DNA of 64,000 nt from Microbacterium kyungheense (GTDB lineage: Bacteria > Actinomycetota > Actinomycetes > Actinomycetales > Microbacteriaceae). The stretch is taken from assembly GCF_006783905.1 (NCBI RefSeq), contig NZ_VFPE01000004.1, positions 186,001 through 250,000 on the forward strand. Direction: 5' to 3'. Under the pieces are notes generated by a model. The model searched no databases. It had not been told where the DNA came from and worked only from the letters and a program-made list of their open reading frames with translations. Made by a program: the position numbers and the translations under genes. Each line of letters begins with the position of its first letter. The stretch's first letter is position 1. This document shows positions 8,647 to 18,005 of the stretch, piece after piece.

Positions 8647-9546
8647 ATGCCGGAGGTTCTCATTCATGTGAATGCACAGGCCGATCGCCTCGCCCCCGAC
8701 ACCGCGATGGGGGCCGTCACGCTGCTCGTCGGCGATCTGGACGGGATGACCGCGTTCTACCGCGACGTCATCACGCTGCAGGTGCTGTCGGCCGACGGCG
8801 ACCGGGTCGTCCTCGGCCGCGCCGGGCGCGCGATCGTCGTGCTGCAGCACGAGCCGGCGCTGCGCCACGCGGTTGCCGGAGCCGCCGGGCTGTTCCACAC
8901 CGCGATCCTGTTCGAGACGCAGGAAGCCCTCGCTGCAGCGCTCTACAGCGTCGCCACGCGAGCGCCGCAGACCTTCACCGGCTCCGCCGATCACCTCGTG
9001 AGCCAGGCGTTCTACCTGACCGACCCCGAGGGCAACGGCGTCGAGCTGTACTGGGACCGCACGCGCACCGAGTGGTCGTGGACCCACGGCACCGTCGAGA
9101 TGGCCACGCTGTACCTCGACCCGAACGGCTTCCTGCGCGAGCACCTGACCGAGAGCGCCGCGGGCGGCGGGACCGCACAGGAGGCGGCATCCGTCGGGCA
9201 CGTGCACCTGTCGGTCGGCGATGTCGAGACGGCACGCGCGTTCTACGTCGACGCGCTGGGCTTCGACCAGACCGCCGCGATGGGCGGCCAGGCGCTGTTC
9301 GTCAGTGCGGGCGGCTACCACCATCACATGGCCATGAACGTGTGGAACTCCCGCGGCGCGGGCCCGCGCATGCCCGCCCTGGGTCTCGGCCGCGTCGATC
9401 TCGACCTGCCCGACGCCGACGCGCTCGGCGAGCTGTCGGAGCGGCTGCGGCACCACGGCTTCGAGGTGCGCGACGACGGCCGCACGGTGTCGTTCGACGA
9501 CCCCTGGCGCAACCTCCTGCACGCGACGGCGCCCGGCCGCGGCTGA
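8647..9546 (+). CDS. Two-domain VOC protein, catechol-2,3-dioxygenase-like
   Basis: 299 residues with two glyoxalase/VOC modules: about 20-140 (MGAVTLLVGDLDGMTAFYRD start of the fold) and 185-295 (GHVHLSVGDVETARAFYVDAL). Candidate metal ligands are H84 (LFHTAI), E137 (GNGVELYWDR), H182/H184 in the second domain, and a HHHMAMN cluster near 220. It resembles CatE/YfiE-type catechol 2,3-dioxygenases of Firmicutes and actinobacteria. An extradiol ring cleavage is plausible, but VOC enzymes also serve as isomerases and resistance proteins. AATGAT lies six bases before the ATG and may be a -10 box. Confidence 0.8.
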   Translation: MPEVLIHVNAQADRLAPDTAMGAVTLLVGDLDGMTAFYRDVITLQVLSADGDRVVLGRAGRAIVVLQHEPALRHAVAGAAGLFHTAILFETQEALAAALYSVATRAPQTFTGSADHLVSQAFYLTDPEGNGVELYWDRTRTEWSWTHGTVEMATLYLDPNGFLREHLTESAAGGGTAQEAASVGHVHLSVGDVETARAFYVDALGFDQTAAMGGQALFVSAGGYHHHMAMNVWNSRGAGPRMPALGLGRVDLDLPDADALGELSERLRHHGFEVRDDGRTVSFDDPWRNLLHATAPGRG

Positions 9547-9586
9547 CCGCCGAGCCGCGGCATCCCGAACCCCGGCGTTTCGCCCG

Positions 9587-9653
9587 CGAGACCGAGGGCT
9601 TCGGCCGAGCTTCAGGACGACGCCCCCGGTCTCGTCCGGCACCCCCGGTCTCG
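9587..9653. terminator. Convergent terminator with three half-stems
   Basis: CGAGACCG at 9587-9594 can pair with CGGTCTCG at either 9627-9634 or 9646-9653. It lies between the convergent VOC and cebR genes. Confidence 0.45.
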
Positions 9654-9675
9654 GTGAGCGGGCGACCCGCGGCGC

Positions 9676-10689
9676 TCAGACGGAGTCGCGGACGACCAGC
9701 TCGGTCTCGAGGATCGTGACGTGGCGCGGGTGGCGGCCGGCGAGGATGTCGAGCAGCACGGTCGCCATGCGCTCGCCCTGCGCGAAGGACGGCTGGCGCA
9801 CCGTCGTGAGCTGCGGGATGACGGACGTCGCCACCGGCGAGTCGTCGAAGCCGACCAGGGCGACGTCCTGCGGGACGCGGAGCCCCGCCGCGGTCAGCGC
9901 GGTCAGCACCCCTCGGGCCATCAGGTCGCTCGCGACGAACACGGCGTCCGGCCGGACGCCCGACTCCAGCAGGCGGCGCATCGCCTCGGCTCCGCCGTCG
10001 GCGGTGAAGTTGCCGTCCTCGACGCCGATCTCGTCGAGGCCGAACGCCTTCAGCGCATCCTGGTAGCCGCGCAGGCGGTCGACGCCCGCGGGCATGTCGT
10101 GCGGGCCGGTGATCGTCGCGATGCGGCTGCGGCCGTTCTCGATCAGGAACACCGTCGCGTCGTACGCGCCGCGGGCGTTGTCGACGTCGACGTAGTAGTC
10201 GCGCTCGCGCTCGCGCACCGGGCGTCCGCCGTAGACCACCGGCACGGCGCTCGCGATGCGGTCGATGAACGTGTCGCTGGTGTGGTGCGACACGACGATC
10301 GCGCCGTCCACGGCACCCGAGCGCACGTACGACGTGGTCTTGTCACCCGGGTCGTCGCTGGCGATGAAGAGGTTCAGCACGTAGTCCGACCGGCTCAGCC
10401 GAGAGTTGATGCCCGACACGATCGCCGCGAAGAACGGGTCGCCGAAGAACCGCGTGGTGTCTTCGGGGACGATGAGGGCCACCGCGTGCGTCTTCTGGCT
10501 CGCGAGCGAGCGCGCCGCACGGTTCGGCACGTAGTTGAGCTCGGCGATCGCCTTCGTGACCGACTCCAGCGCCTCCGGGCTGACGGCGGTCGAGCCGTTG
10601 ACCACGCGCGACACCGTCGACCGCGAGACTCCCGCCGCGGCCGCGACCTCTTCGATCGTCACCGTCTGACGCGCGACATCCGAGCTCAT
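9676..10689 (-). CDS. cebR: LacI-family repressor, CebR type
   Basis: 337 residues from the ATG at 10689 with GGAGGG upstream. The LacI helix-turn-helix (about 10-35) reads VTIEEVAAAAGVSRSTVSRV, then the hinge NRAARSLAS. The periplasmic-binding-like ligand domain follows (LIVPEDTTRFFGDPFFAAI; AVFVASDLMARGVL; VALVGFDDSPVATSVIPQLT). It closes a cluster of GH1 beta-glucosidase, two permeases and a sugar-binding lipoprotein whose upstream region holds three copies of the TGGGAGCGCTCCCA-like box recognised by streptomycete CebR. On that basis it is assigned as the cellobiose/cello-oligosaccharide-responsive repressor of the cluster; the ligand is inferred. Confidence 0.85.
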   Translation of the reverse strand: MSSDVARQTVTIEEVAAAAGVSRSTVSRVVNGSTAVSPEALESVTKAIAELNYVPNRAARSLASQKTHAVALIVPEDTTRFFGDPFFAAIVSGINSRLSRSDYVLNLFIASDDPGDKTTSYVRSGAVDGAIVVSHHTSDTFIDRIASAVPVVYGGRPVRERERDYYVDVDNARGAYDATVFLIENGRSRIATITGPHDMPAGVDRLRGYQDALKAFGLDEIGVEDGNFTADGGAEAMRRLLESGVRPDAVFVASDLMARGVLTALTAAGLRVPQDVALVGFDDSPVATSVIPQLTTVRQPSFAQGERMATVLLDILAGRHPRHVTILETELVVRDSV

Positions 10690-10739
10690 CGCTGTCCCTC
10701 CCTGCCCGACACCACGTCCGAATCTACGGCCCGAACAGG

Positions 10740-12215
10740 CTACGCCGACGCCGCGGCGCCGACACCGGCCACATCGAGTGCGCGCGCGCCGATGATGCGG
10801 CTGTACTCGAGCGCACTGTCCTTCGGCGTGCGCTCCTGCGTGTCGTAGTCGACCCGCACGATGCCGAACCGCTTCTCGTACCCCCACGCCCACTCGAAGT
10901 TGTCGAGCAGCGACCAGTAGAAGTAGCCGCGCACGTCCACGCCGGCGTCGGCGGCATCCAGGATCGCCCCCAGGTGCCCGCGCAGGAACTCGACGCGGTC
11001 GGCGTCGTGCACGCGCTTCTCGCCGCCGTCGACGACGAGCTCGTCGTCGTAGGCCGCGCCGTTCTCGGTGACGTACAGCGCCGTGCCGGCCGCCTGCGCG
11101 TACTCGCCCCACACGCGCTGCAGCAGCTCGGTGAGCCCCTCGGGCTGCACCTCCCACTGCATCGGCGTGCGCGGGAGGCCCCGCTCGTGCCAGAAGATGC
11201 CCTCGTGCGACGGGTACGGCGACCGGCCGGGGCGATCCGTCGGCGCGTCGCCGCCGATCGGCGGGTTCTCGGGCTCGTGTCCGCCGACGTACTCGCCGTG
11301 GTAGTAGTTCACGCCGAGCGTGTCGATGGGCGTCGAGATGACCTCGAGGTCGCCCGGACGCACCGCGGACTCCCATGCGGCGACGGCGGCGGCATCCACC
11401 TCGCGGATGTCCTCGACGATGTCGGCCGGGTACTGCCCGCGGAAGATCGGGTCGAGGAACCACCGGTTGAACTGACCGTCGATGCGACGCGCGGCGTCCA
11501 CGTCCGCGGGGTCTGCGGCGTCGACGGGCTCGGCGACCGTCAGGTTCAGCGTGATGCCGAGGTTGAGTGAGGCGTCGCGGGAGCGCAGCTCGCGGACGGC
11601 CTGACCGTGCCCGAGCATCAGGTGGTGCGCGGCCAGCACACCCTCTTCGACGCTGTAGTGGCCCGGCGCGTGCAGGCCCGCGGTGTAGCTGAGGAACGAC
11701 GAGCACCACGGCTCGTTGAGCGTCGTCCACACGTTCACGCGGTCGCCCAGGGCGTCGTGCATCGTGAGCGCGTACTCGGTGAACCGGTCGGCGGTGTCGC
11801 GGTTGGTCCAGCCGCCCTGCTCCTGCAGCGCCTGCGGCAGGTCCCAGTGGTACAGCGTCAGCCACGGCAGGATGTCGGCGCCGAGCAGCTCGTCCACCAG
11901 CCGCTTGTAGAAGTCCACGCCCTGCGCGTTGACCGCGCCCCCGTCGGGACGGACCCGCGACCACGAGGTCGAGAAGCGGTACGTCTGCAGCCCGAGGTCC
12001 TTCATCAGCGCGACGTCGTCGCGGTAGCGGTGGTAGTGGTCGCAGGCCACGTCACCGTTGTCGGCGTTGATGACGGCACCCGGCACGCGGCAGAACGCGT
12101 CCCAGATGGAGTCACGGCGGCCGTCCTCGTGGGCGGCGCCCTCGATCTGGAAGGCGGCGGTCGCGGCGCCGAACAGGAAGTCCGACGGGAAGGCGCGCGA
12201 GATCGCGGTCGTCAT
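10740..12215 (-). CDS. bglB: GH1 beta-glucosidase
   Basis: 491 residues, the usual size of a bacterial GH1 enzyme. It is cytoplasmic, with no signal peptide. The family hallmarks are clear: FPSDFLFGAATAAFQIEGA at the N-terminus, acid/base E168 in TTLNEPW, nucleophile E384 in YVTENGAAYD, and the C-terminal FYWSLLDNFEWAWGY aglycone/glycone site. It hydrolyses cellobiose and short beta-glucosides to glucose after uptake. It follows the permease pair by 68 bases and precedes cebR by 50 bases, the same content as streptomycete ceb clusters (cebEFG-bglC). The symbol bglB is used in a generic sense. Confidence 0.94.
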   Translation of the reverse strand: MTTAISRAFPSDFLFGAATAAFQIEGAAHEDGRRDSIWDAFCRVPGAVINADNGDVACDHYHRYRDDVALMKDLGLQTYRFSTSWSRVRPDGGAVNAQGVDFYKRLVDELLGADILPWLTLYHWDLPQALQEQGGWTNRDTADRFTEYALTMHDALGDRVNVWTTLNEPWCSSFLSYTAGLHAPGHYSVEEGVLAAHHLMLGHGQAVRELRSRDASLNLGITLNLTVAEPVDAADPADVDAARRIDGQFNRWFLDPIFRGQYPADIVEDIREVDAAAVAAWESAVRPGDLEVISTPIDTLGVNYYHGEYVGGHEPENPPIGGDAPTDRPGRSPYPSHEGIFWHERGLPRTPMQWEVQPEGLTELLQRVWGEYAQAAGTALYVTENGAAYDDELVVDGGEKRVHDADRVEFLRGHLGAILDAADAGVDVRGYFYWSLLDNFEWAWGYEKRFGIVRVDYDTQERTPKDSALEYSRIIGARALDVAGVGAAASA

Positions 12216-12283
12216 GAGGGAGAGTCCTCTCTCGAAGAAGAGTCTGAATTCAGGATGCCGGGGGCCGGGGCAGGGCGGTAGCC

Positions 12284-13198
12284 CTAGCCCTTGACGGCCC
12301 CGGCCATGATGCCGCTGACGAGCTGCTTGCCGGTGAAGACGAACAGGATCAGCAGCGGGATGGTCGCGAGGAGCACACCGGCGAGCACGACCGAGTAGTC
12401 GACGAAGTAGTTCGACTGCAGCAGCTGGAGGGCCACCGGCAGGGTCGGGTTCTGCGGGTCGAGGACGATGAACGGCCAGAAGAAGTTGTTCCACGCCGTC
12501 ACGAACGTGAACAGGCCCAGCATCGCCGCCGCGGGACGCGCGGCCGGCAGGCCGACGGTCATGAACGTGCGGAACGAGTTGGCGCCGTCGACGCGGGCCG
12601 CCTCGATGAGCTCGTCGGGCACGGTCTGGCGCAGGTACTGGGTCATCCAGAACACGCCGAACGCGGTGACCAGCGCCGGGATGATGATCGCGCCGATCTG
12701 GCCGGTCCAGCCGAGGTCGGCGAACAGGATGTACAGCGGTACGACGCCGAGCTGGGTGGGCACGGCCATGGTGGCGATCACGAAGATCAGCAGGATGTTG
12801 CCGCCCTTGAAGCGGAGCTTCGCGAAGGCCCAGCCGGCGAGGGTCGAGAAGAACACGACCGACAGCGCGATGACCGTCGAGCTCCAGATGGAGTTCCACA
12901 GCGCGGTCCAGAAGTTGACGGCGTCGTTGTTCACCACCGCAGCGGCGTTGGCCAGGAAGTTGCCGCCGGGGATCCACGACATGTTGGGGTCGCGGATCGT
13001 CGAGGAGTCGCCCGACCCGATCAGCAGGGACCAGTAGTACGGCAGCAGCGAGGCCAGCAGCACGAAGCTGAGGGCGGTGTAGACGAACCAGCCGGGCCGC
13101 TCGCCGGCCCCGCCGCGCCGCCGGCGGCGGCGACGGTTCTCTTCGGGAGCGATCTCGGTGTCGTCGAGGTGCAGAGGCATCGCGGTCGTGGCGCTCAT
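12284..13198 (-). CDS. cebG: Sugar ABC transporter permease, MalG/CebG type
   Basis: 304 residues. An arginine-rich cytoplasmic leader (22-28) precedes six membrane helices. The EAA loop that docks the ATPase reads ELIEAARVDGANSFRTFMTV near residue 190, followed by GLPAARPA. The start overlaps the stop of the upstream permease by four bases (ATGA at 13195-13198), so the two subunits are translationally coupled. With CebF it forms the channel for the CebE-bound sugar. No ATPase gene is in this cluster; in Streptomyces such systems use the shared ATPase MsiK, and a similar arrangement is expected here. Confidence 0.9.
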   Translation of the reverse strand: MSATTAMPLHLDDTEIAPEENRRRRRRRGGAGERPGWFVYTALSFVLLASLLPYYWSLLIGSGDSSTIRDPNMSWIPGGNFLANAAAVVNNDAVNFWTALWNSIWSSTVIALSVVFFSTLAGWAFAKLRFKGGNILLIFVIATMAVPTQLGVVPLYILFADLGWTGQIGAIIIPALVTAFGVFWMTQYLRQTVPDELIEAARVDGANSFRTFMTVGLPAARPAAAMLGLFTFVTAWNNFFWPFIVLDPQNPTLPVALQLLQSNYFVDYSVVLAGVLLATIPLLILFVFTGKQLVSGIMAGAVKG

Positions 13199-14268
13199 CG
13201 CACGGTCTCCTTCTGGGCGCTGGCGGACGAGGTGTCGGCGACGGCGCGGTGGGCGTCGGCGGCGACGGAGGCGCGAGCCGCACGGGCAGCCGCTCGTCGC
13301 TGCTTGCGGGTCAGCTGACCGCGCCCGCCTTCGTCGCGGATGAGGCTCTGCGACACGAACAGGTTGACGACGCCGATTGCCAGGATGATGAGGAACAGGA
13401 TCCACGCGAGCGCCGCGGCCCGGCCGAAGTTCCATTCGCCCCAGCCGATGTTGTACAGCCAGAGGCTGATCGTCAGCCACTGCGAGTTCGCGCCGCCGGT
13501 GCCGAACTGGTCGTACATGCGCGGCTCGTCGAAGATCTGCAGGCCGCCGATGGTCGACGTGATGATCACGAAGATGAGGGTGGGGCGCAGGCTCGGGACG
13601 GTGATCGAGAAGAACTGGCGGATCTTGCCCGCGCCGTCGACGGTGGCCGCCTCGTAGTAGTCGCGCGGGATGGCCTGCATCGCGGCGAGGAGGATGAGGG
13701 TGTTGTAGCCGGTCCAGCGGAAGTTGACCATCGTGGCGATCGCGATGTGGCTCGCGAAGGCGTTGGAGTGCCACGGGATGTCGGGGATGCCGATCCGGTT
13801 GAGCAGGGTGTTGATGATGCCGTACTGGTCGCCAAACATGTTGCTGAAGATGAGGGCGACGGCGACGGGGGCCATGACGTAGGGGACGAGGACGCCCATG
13901 CGCCAGAACGTCTTGGCGCGGATGTTCTGGTCGAGCATCGCGGCGATGAAGATGGCGGCGATGAGCTGCGGGATGCTCGACAGCAGGAAGATGCTGAAGG
14001 TGTTGCGCAGCGCGGTCCAGAACTTGGGGTTCGACAGGATCCACTCGTACTGGGCCCACCCGATGAACTCGCCGGAGTTGCGGACGAGGTCCCAGTCCAT
14101 GAACGAGACGACGGCGGTGTAGCCGATCGGGAAGAGCCCGATCACGATGAAGAGGATGAAGAACGGCGAGATGTACAGGTAGGGCGAGAGCTTCAGATCC
14201 CACGCCGTCATCCGGTGGCCGAAGCCGATGCGCTTGGGAGTTCGCGAGCTCGGGACGGTGGTGGTCAC
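13195..14268 (-). CDS. cebF: Sugar ABC transporter permease, MalF/CebF type
   Basis: 357 residues with six membrane helices (first at about 28-52: PYLYISPFFILFIVIGLFP). The EAA loop is YYEAATVDGAGKIRQFFSITV near residue 210, whose core is EAATVDGAGK. The C-terminal 50 residues are alanine/arginine-rich and hydrophilic, longer than usual, and may reach the cytoplasm. It lies 162 bases after the binding-protein gene, separated by two hairpins, and overlaps cebG. Role: membrane subunit of the predicted cellobiose/cello-oligosaccharide importer. Confidence 0.9.
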   Translation of the reverse strand: MTTTVPSSRTPKRIGFGHRMTAWDLKLSPYLYISPFFILFIVIGLFPIGYTAVVSFMDWDLVRNSGEFIGWAQYEWILSNPKFWTALRNTFSIFLLSSIPQLIAAIFIAAMLDQNIRAKTFWRMGVLVPYVMAPVAVALIFSNMFGDQYGIINTLLNRIGIPDIPWHSNAFASHIAIATMVNFRWTGYNTLILLAAMQAIPRDYYEAATVDGAGKIRQFFSITVPSLRPTLIFVIITSTIGGLQIFDEPRMYDQFGTGGANSQWLTISLWLYNIGWGEWNFGRAAALAWILFLIILAIGVVNLFVSQSLIRDEGGRGQLTRKQRRAAARAARASVAADAHRAVADTSSASAQKETVR

Positions 14269-14341
14269 GTGGGCTCCTCAGTTCGGGTCCGGAGCGGACA
14301 GGTGGGCGCCGGCGGCACGGCGCGTGACATGGTGCGGACGA

Positions 14342-14418
14342 GGCGGGTCGCAATCAGAACCCGCCCCGTCCGGGTCAGAGGGGGCACCGGGAGCCGCCGC
14401 TGCGGCAGCGGCCCCCGG
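14342..14418 (-). terminator. Two tandem hairpins between cebE and cebF
   Basis: The first is GGCGGGT/ACCCGCC (14342-14348, 14359-14365, loop 10). The second pairs about 14387-14400 with 14404-14418. Such structures after a binding-protein gene usually cause partial termination or protect the upstream mRNA, which gives more binding protein than permease. Confidence 0.5.
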
Positions 14419-14430
14419 CATCCGGATTCA

Positions 14431-15708
14431 TCAGCCGATCGTGTCGACCTCGGAGACCCACTGGTCCCACGACGTCTTCGCGTCCTGCGTTCCGTCCTCG
14501 ACACGGGTCAGCGCCTGCTGCATCGCGTCGTTGATCTGGAAGTAGTACTGGCCCTTGAACGGCGAGACCGTGACCGCGTTGGCGCGGTCGGTGAAGATCT
14601 GGCCCACCGGCGCGTTGTTGAAGTACTCGTTCGTCGAGCTCAGCAGCGTGTCGGACTCGAGCGCCTCGACCTGGCTCGGGAACGTGCCGGCGTTCTCGAA
14701 CGCCTTGATCTGCTGCTCAGGAGCGGTCAGCCAGTCGGCGAGAGCCTGCGCCTCCTTGACGTGGGGGCCGTTGGCGGGGACGGTCAGGTACGAGCCGCCC
14801 CAGTTGCCGCCGCCGTTGGGGAACACGTTGGCGATGTTCCAGCCGGTCGTGTCGGGCGCGTTGCCCGTGATCTGGCCGAGCATCCAGCCGGGGCAGAGCA
14901 GCGTCGCGAAGGCGCCGTTCGACATGCCGGCGTACCAGTCGTCCGACCACTGTCCGAGGTGAGCGGACTGCGTGGCGCTCGCGGCGAGCACCTGGTCGTA
15001 GATGTCCTTGACCTCGGGGTTCTCGGTGGCGATGATGTCGCCCGACTCCGGGTCCTCGTAGGCAGCCTCGACCTGGTTGATCATGCCCTGGTACGTGCTG
15101 CCGGCCGAGTCGAAGAACGCCTCGCCCGTCGCGGCGGTGTACTGGTCGCCCAGCGCGAAGTACTTCGACCAGTCGCCGTCGATCGCCGCGGCGACGTCAG
15201 CGGGGTCGGACGGGAGCCCGGCCGCCTCGAAGAGGTCCTGGCGGTAGCAGACGGCCTCGGGGCCGATGTCGGTGCCGTAGCCGATGAGGTTGCCGTCGGG
15301 GTCGGTCGCAGCCTCGGTCTTCCAGTCGAGCCAGCGGTCGGTCAGGTCGTCCGGGACCGGCGCGAGCAGGTCGGAGTACTTCATGACCTCGGGAAGCCAG
15401 TCGACCTCGATGGCCTCGATGTCGGCGAGACCCTTCTTGCCGAGCTTCTGGAAGTAGTTGGCGCGGGCGTCGTTCGACGTCGCGGCCCGGTTGTGCACGA
15501 CCTTCACGTTCGGGTTCTCATCCATGTACTCCTTGAGGAGCTCATCGGTGTAGCCGAAGTCGTTGAAGGTGGCGACGGTCAGCGTGATCTTCTCGTCCGA
15601 GCTGCCGGCGTCGTCACCGTTGCCGCTGGCGCAGCCGGCGAGGACGATGGCCGAAGCCGAGAATGCGGCGAGTGCCACGGCGCTTCTGCGGAAGGCGCGT
15701 GCGTTCAC
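14431..15708 (-). CDS. cebE: Sugar-binding lipoprotein, CebE type
   Basis: 425 residues from the GTG at 15708, which has AAGGAG five bases upstream; a GTG two codons earlier would overlap that site. A lipoprotein signal peptide ends in LAGC with lipidated C26, then a G/D/S-rich linker. The rest is a cluster-B family 1 solute-binding fold (KITLTVATFNDFGY; AFFDSAGSTYQGMINQ; PNGGGNWGGSYLTVPANG; WLTAPEQQIKAFENAG). It is the first gene of the operon and is preceded by three CebR-like boxes. Predicted role: capture of cellobiose or cello-oligosaccharides at the outer membrane face. Ligand specificity rests on context. Confidence 0.88.
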   Translation of the reverse strand: MNARAFRRSAVALAAFSASAIVLAGCASGNGDDAGSSDEKITLTVATFNDFGYTDELLKEYMDENPNVKVVHNRAATSNDARANYFQKLGKKGLADIEAIEVDWLPEVMKYSDLLAPVPDDLTDRWLDWKTEAATDPDGNLIGYGTDIGPEAVCYRQDLFEAAGLPSDPADVAAAIDGDWSKYFALGDQYTAATGEAFFDSAGSTYQGMINQVEAAYEDPESGDIIATENPEVKDIYDQVLAASATQSAHLGQWSDDWYAGMSNGAFATLLCPGWMLGQITGNAPDTTGWNIANVFPNGGGNWGGSYLTVPANGPHVKEAQALADWLTAPEQQIKAFENAGTFPSQVEALESDTLLSSTNEYFNNAPVGQIFTDRANAVTVSPFKGQYYFQINDAMQQALTRVEDGTQDAKTSWDQWVSEVDTIG

Positions 15709-15782
15709 TGTCACTCCTTTGTGTTTTCAGGGGTTCTCTGTGTTGCAGGACCGACTCGGACGGGTGCCGCGCCGGCTGGCCG

Positions 15783-15796
15783 TGGGAGCGTTCCCA
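15783..15796. promoter_or_regulatory. CebR-like operator box 1
   Basis: TGGGAGCGTTCCCA, one mismatch from the published CebR palindrome TGGGAGCGCTCCCA, 75 bases upstream of the cebE start. Confidence 0.8.
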
Positions 15797-15816
15797 CCAA
15801 CCGAGAGGCAACGTTA

Positions 15817-15830
15817 TGGGATCGCTCCCA
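15817..15830. promoter_or_regulatory. CebR-like operator box 2
   Basis: TGGGATCGCTCCCA, one mismatch from the CebR palindrome, 34 bases centre-to-centre from box 1. Confidence 0.8.
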
Positions 15831-15839
15831 CGAAAGTCA

Positions 15840-15853
15840 AGGGAGCGCTCCCA
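15840..15853. promoter_or_regulatory. CebR-like operator box 3
   Basis: AGGGAGCGCTCCCA has a perfect inner 12-base palindrome and lies 23 bases centre-to-centre from box 2, on the purS side of the intergenic region. Three boxes allow cooperative or looped repression of the cebE promoter. Confidence 0.8.
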
Positions 15854-15973
15854 TGGACGGGTCACGGTTTGATCACGACCCCCGTCCGACCCCGTCGCGA
15901 GCCTGGGAACCGAGGGGATGCCGGGGCCCGTAGACTGGAGGCGACCCCTTCCCGCGACATCCGGAGCTGTCAC

Positions 15974-16218
15974 ATGCCCACCATCGTCGTCGACGTCATG
16001 CCCAAGGCCGAACTGCTGGACCCCCAGGGGAAGGCCGTCGCCGGCGCGTTCGCGCGGCTCGGAATCTCTGACTTCGCCGGCGTGCGCATCGGCAAGCGGT
16101 TCGAGCTCGCGATCGAGGGCGAGGTCACCGACGAGGTCCTCGCCGAGGCCAAGCGCGTCGCCGACGAGATCCTGTCGAATGCGGTCATCGAGGACGTCGT
16201 GGGCATCGAGGTCGTGGA

Positions 16219-16222
<4 letters not shown>
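15974..16222 (+). CDS. purS: FGAM synthase subunit PurS
   Basis: 82 residues, typical of PurS. It begins [20 protein letters not shown], shortened here to the hallmark [15 protein letters not shown], and contains [10 protein letters not shown] and a C-terminal [18 protein letters not shown]. PurS bridges PurL and PurQ in the three-part formylglycinamidine synthase of Gram-positive bacteria and archaea. TAGACT at about 15931 could be the -10 box, giving a leader of about 35 bases with CCGGAG as ribosome site. The stop overlaps the purQ start (ATGA), so the subunits are coupled. Confidence 0.96.
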
Positions 16223-16923
<701 letters not shown>

Positions 16924-16944
16924 CCGCCGGCATCCCTGCTCTCC

Positions 16945-17014
16945 AGATCAGGTGATCTCGCGCAGACAGGATGATCTGCGCGGAATCGTCCTGTGTCGGC
17001 CGGATCTCCTGATC
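16945..17014. repeat. Nested inverted repeats after purQ
   Basis: Three overlapping dyads: AGATCA-GG-TGATCT (16945-16958), GCGCAGA/TCTGCGC with an 8-base loop (16960-16966, 16975-16981), and AGATCAGG (16945-16952) against CCTGATCT near 17007-17014. Together they can form either local hairpins or one long stem. A purQ terminator is the simplest role. Confidence 0.5.
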
Positions 17015-17047
17015 TCGGTGGATGACGACCCCGGTAGCGTGGAGCGG

Positions 17048-17980
17048 GTGAGCACCGGCATCCCGAATCTCGTCGTCAGCGTCCCCACCGAACAGCTCGC
17101 CGCCGATCTCGGCGCGCTGCCCGACAACGTCGAGCTCGTCGTGTGGCCGATGGATGCCGCCGCCCCGCGCGACCGGTTCGACATCGTCGTGCCGCCGTAC
17201 ATGTCGATGGCGCGCGTGCTGGAACGCCTCGAGGGCGTCGAGGTCGGGCTCGTGCAGGGGCAGTCGATCGGCTACGACGGCGTGGCCGACATCCTGCCCG
17301 CGGGACTCACGTTCGCCAATGCCGCTTCGGTGCACGAGACGTCGACCGCCGAGCTCGCGGTGGGTCTCGCGATCGCGGCGCAGCGGCACATCGACCGGTT
17401 CGCCGTGGACACGGCGTCCGGGCGCTGGTCACCGGTCTTCGCGCAGAGCCTGGCCGACCGCCGCGTGCTGCTGCTCGGGTACGGGGGCGTCGGCAAGGCC
17501 GTCGCCGCGCGCCTCGCGCCGTTCGAGGTCGAGCTCACCGCCGTCGCCTCGCACGCGCGCGACGAGGACGGCGTCGCCGTGCACGGGGTGGACGAGCTGC
17601 CCGACCTCCTCCCCCGCGCCGAGATCGTGATCCTGACACTGCCCGGCGGCGCGGCCACCCAGAACCTCGTCGACGACGCCTTCCTGGCCGCACTGCCCGA
17701 CGGCGCGCTGGTCATCAACGTGGGCCGCGGCTCGCTCGTCGACACCGACGCGCTCGTGGACCACGTCGGTCGCGGCCGCATCCGGGCCGCGCTCGACGTC
17801 ACGGCGCCCGAGCCGCTGCCCGAAGGGCACCCCCTGTGGAGCCTGCCCGGCGTGCTCATCACGCCGCACGTCGGCGGTGCGTCCAGCGCCATGCGCCCAC
17901 GGGTGGCCAAGCTCGTGCGCACGCAGATCGAGCGCCTCGCCGCGGGTGAGCCGCCCCTCAACGTCGTGCTCGGCGACTGA
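17048..17980 (+). CDS. D-isomer-specific 2-hydroxyacid dehydrogenase
   Basis: 310 residues from the GTG at 17048. TAGCGT seven bases upstream suggests a leaderless mRNA, and GGAG overlaps the same gap. The NAD(P)-binding Rossmann motif is LLLGYGGVGKAVAARL (about 146-160). The catalytic trio is visible: R in INVGRGSLVD, E in APEPLPEGHPLW, and H in ITPHVGGASS. The family reduces glyoxylate, hydroxypyruvate or other 2-oxoacids. The substrate-binding N-terminal domain is short and not diagnostic, so no gene symbol is given. It stands alone after purSQ. Confidence 0.9.
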   Translation: MSTGIPNLVVSVPTEQLAADLGALPDNVELVVWPMDAAAPRDRFDIVVPPYMSMARVLERLEGVEVGLVQGQSIGYDGVADILPAGLTFANAASVHETSTAELAVGLAIAAQRHIDRFAVDTASGRWSPVFAQSLADRRVLLLGYGGVGKAVAARLAPFEVELTAVASHARDEDGVAVHGVDELPDLLPRAEIVILTLPGGAATQNLVDDAFLAALPDGALVINVGRGSLVDTDALVDHVGRGRIRAALDVTAPEPLPEGHPLWSLPGVLITPHVGGASSAMRPRVAKLVRTQIERLAAGEPPLNVVLGD

Positions 17981-18005
17981 CGCCCCACCCCCACAAGGAG
18001 CGCAC

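Noticed and set aside
13249..15933. An 894-codon plus-strand frame opposite the sugar-permease and binding-protein genes
   Set aside because: Antisense shadow of cebF and cebE, which have strong family evidence and signals; no ribosome site and no motif.
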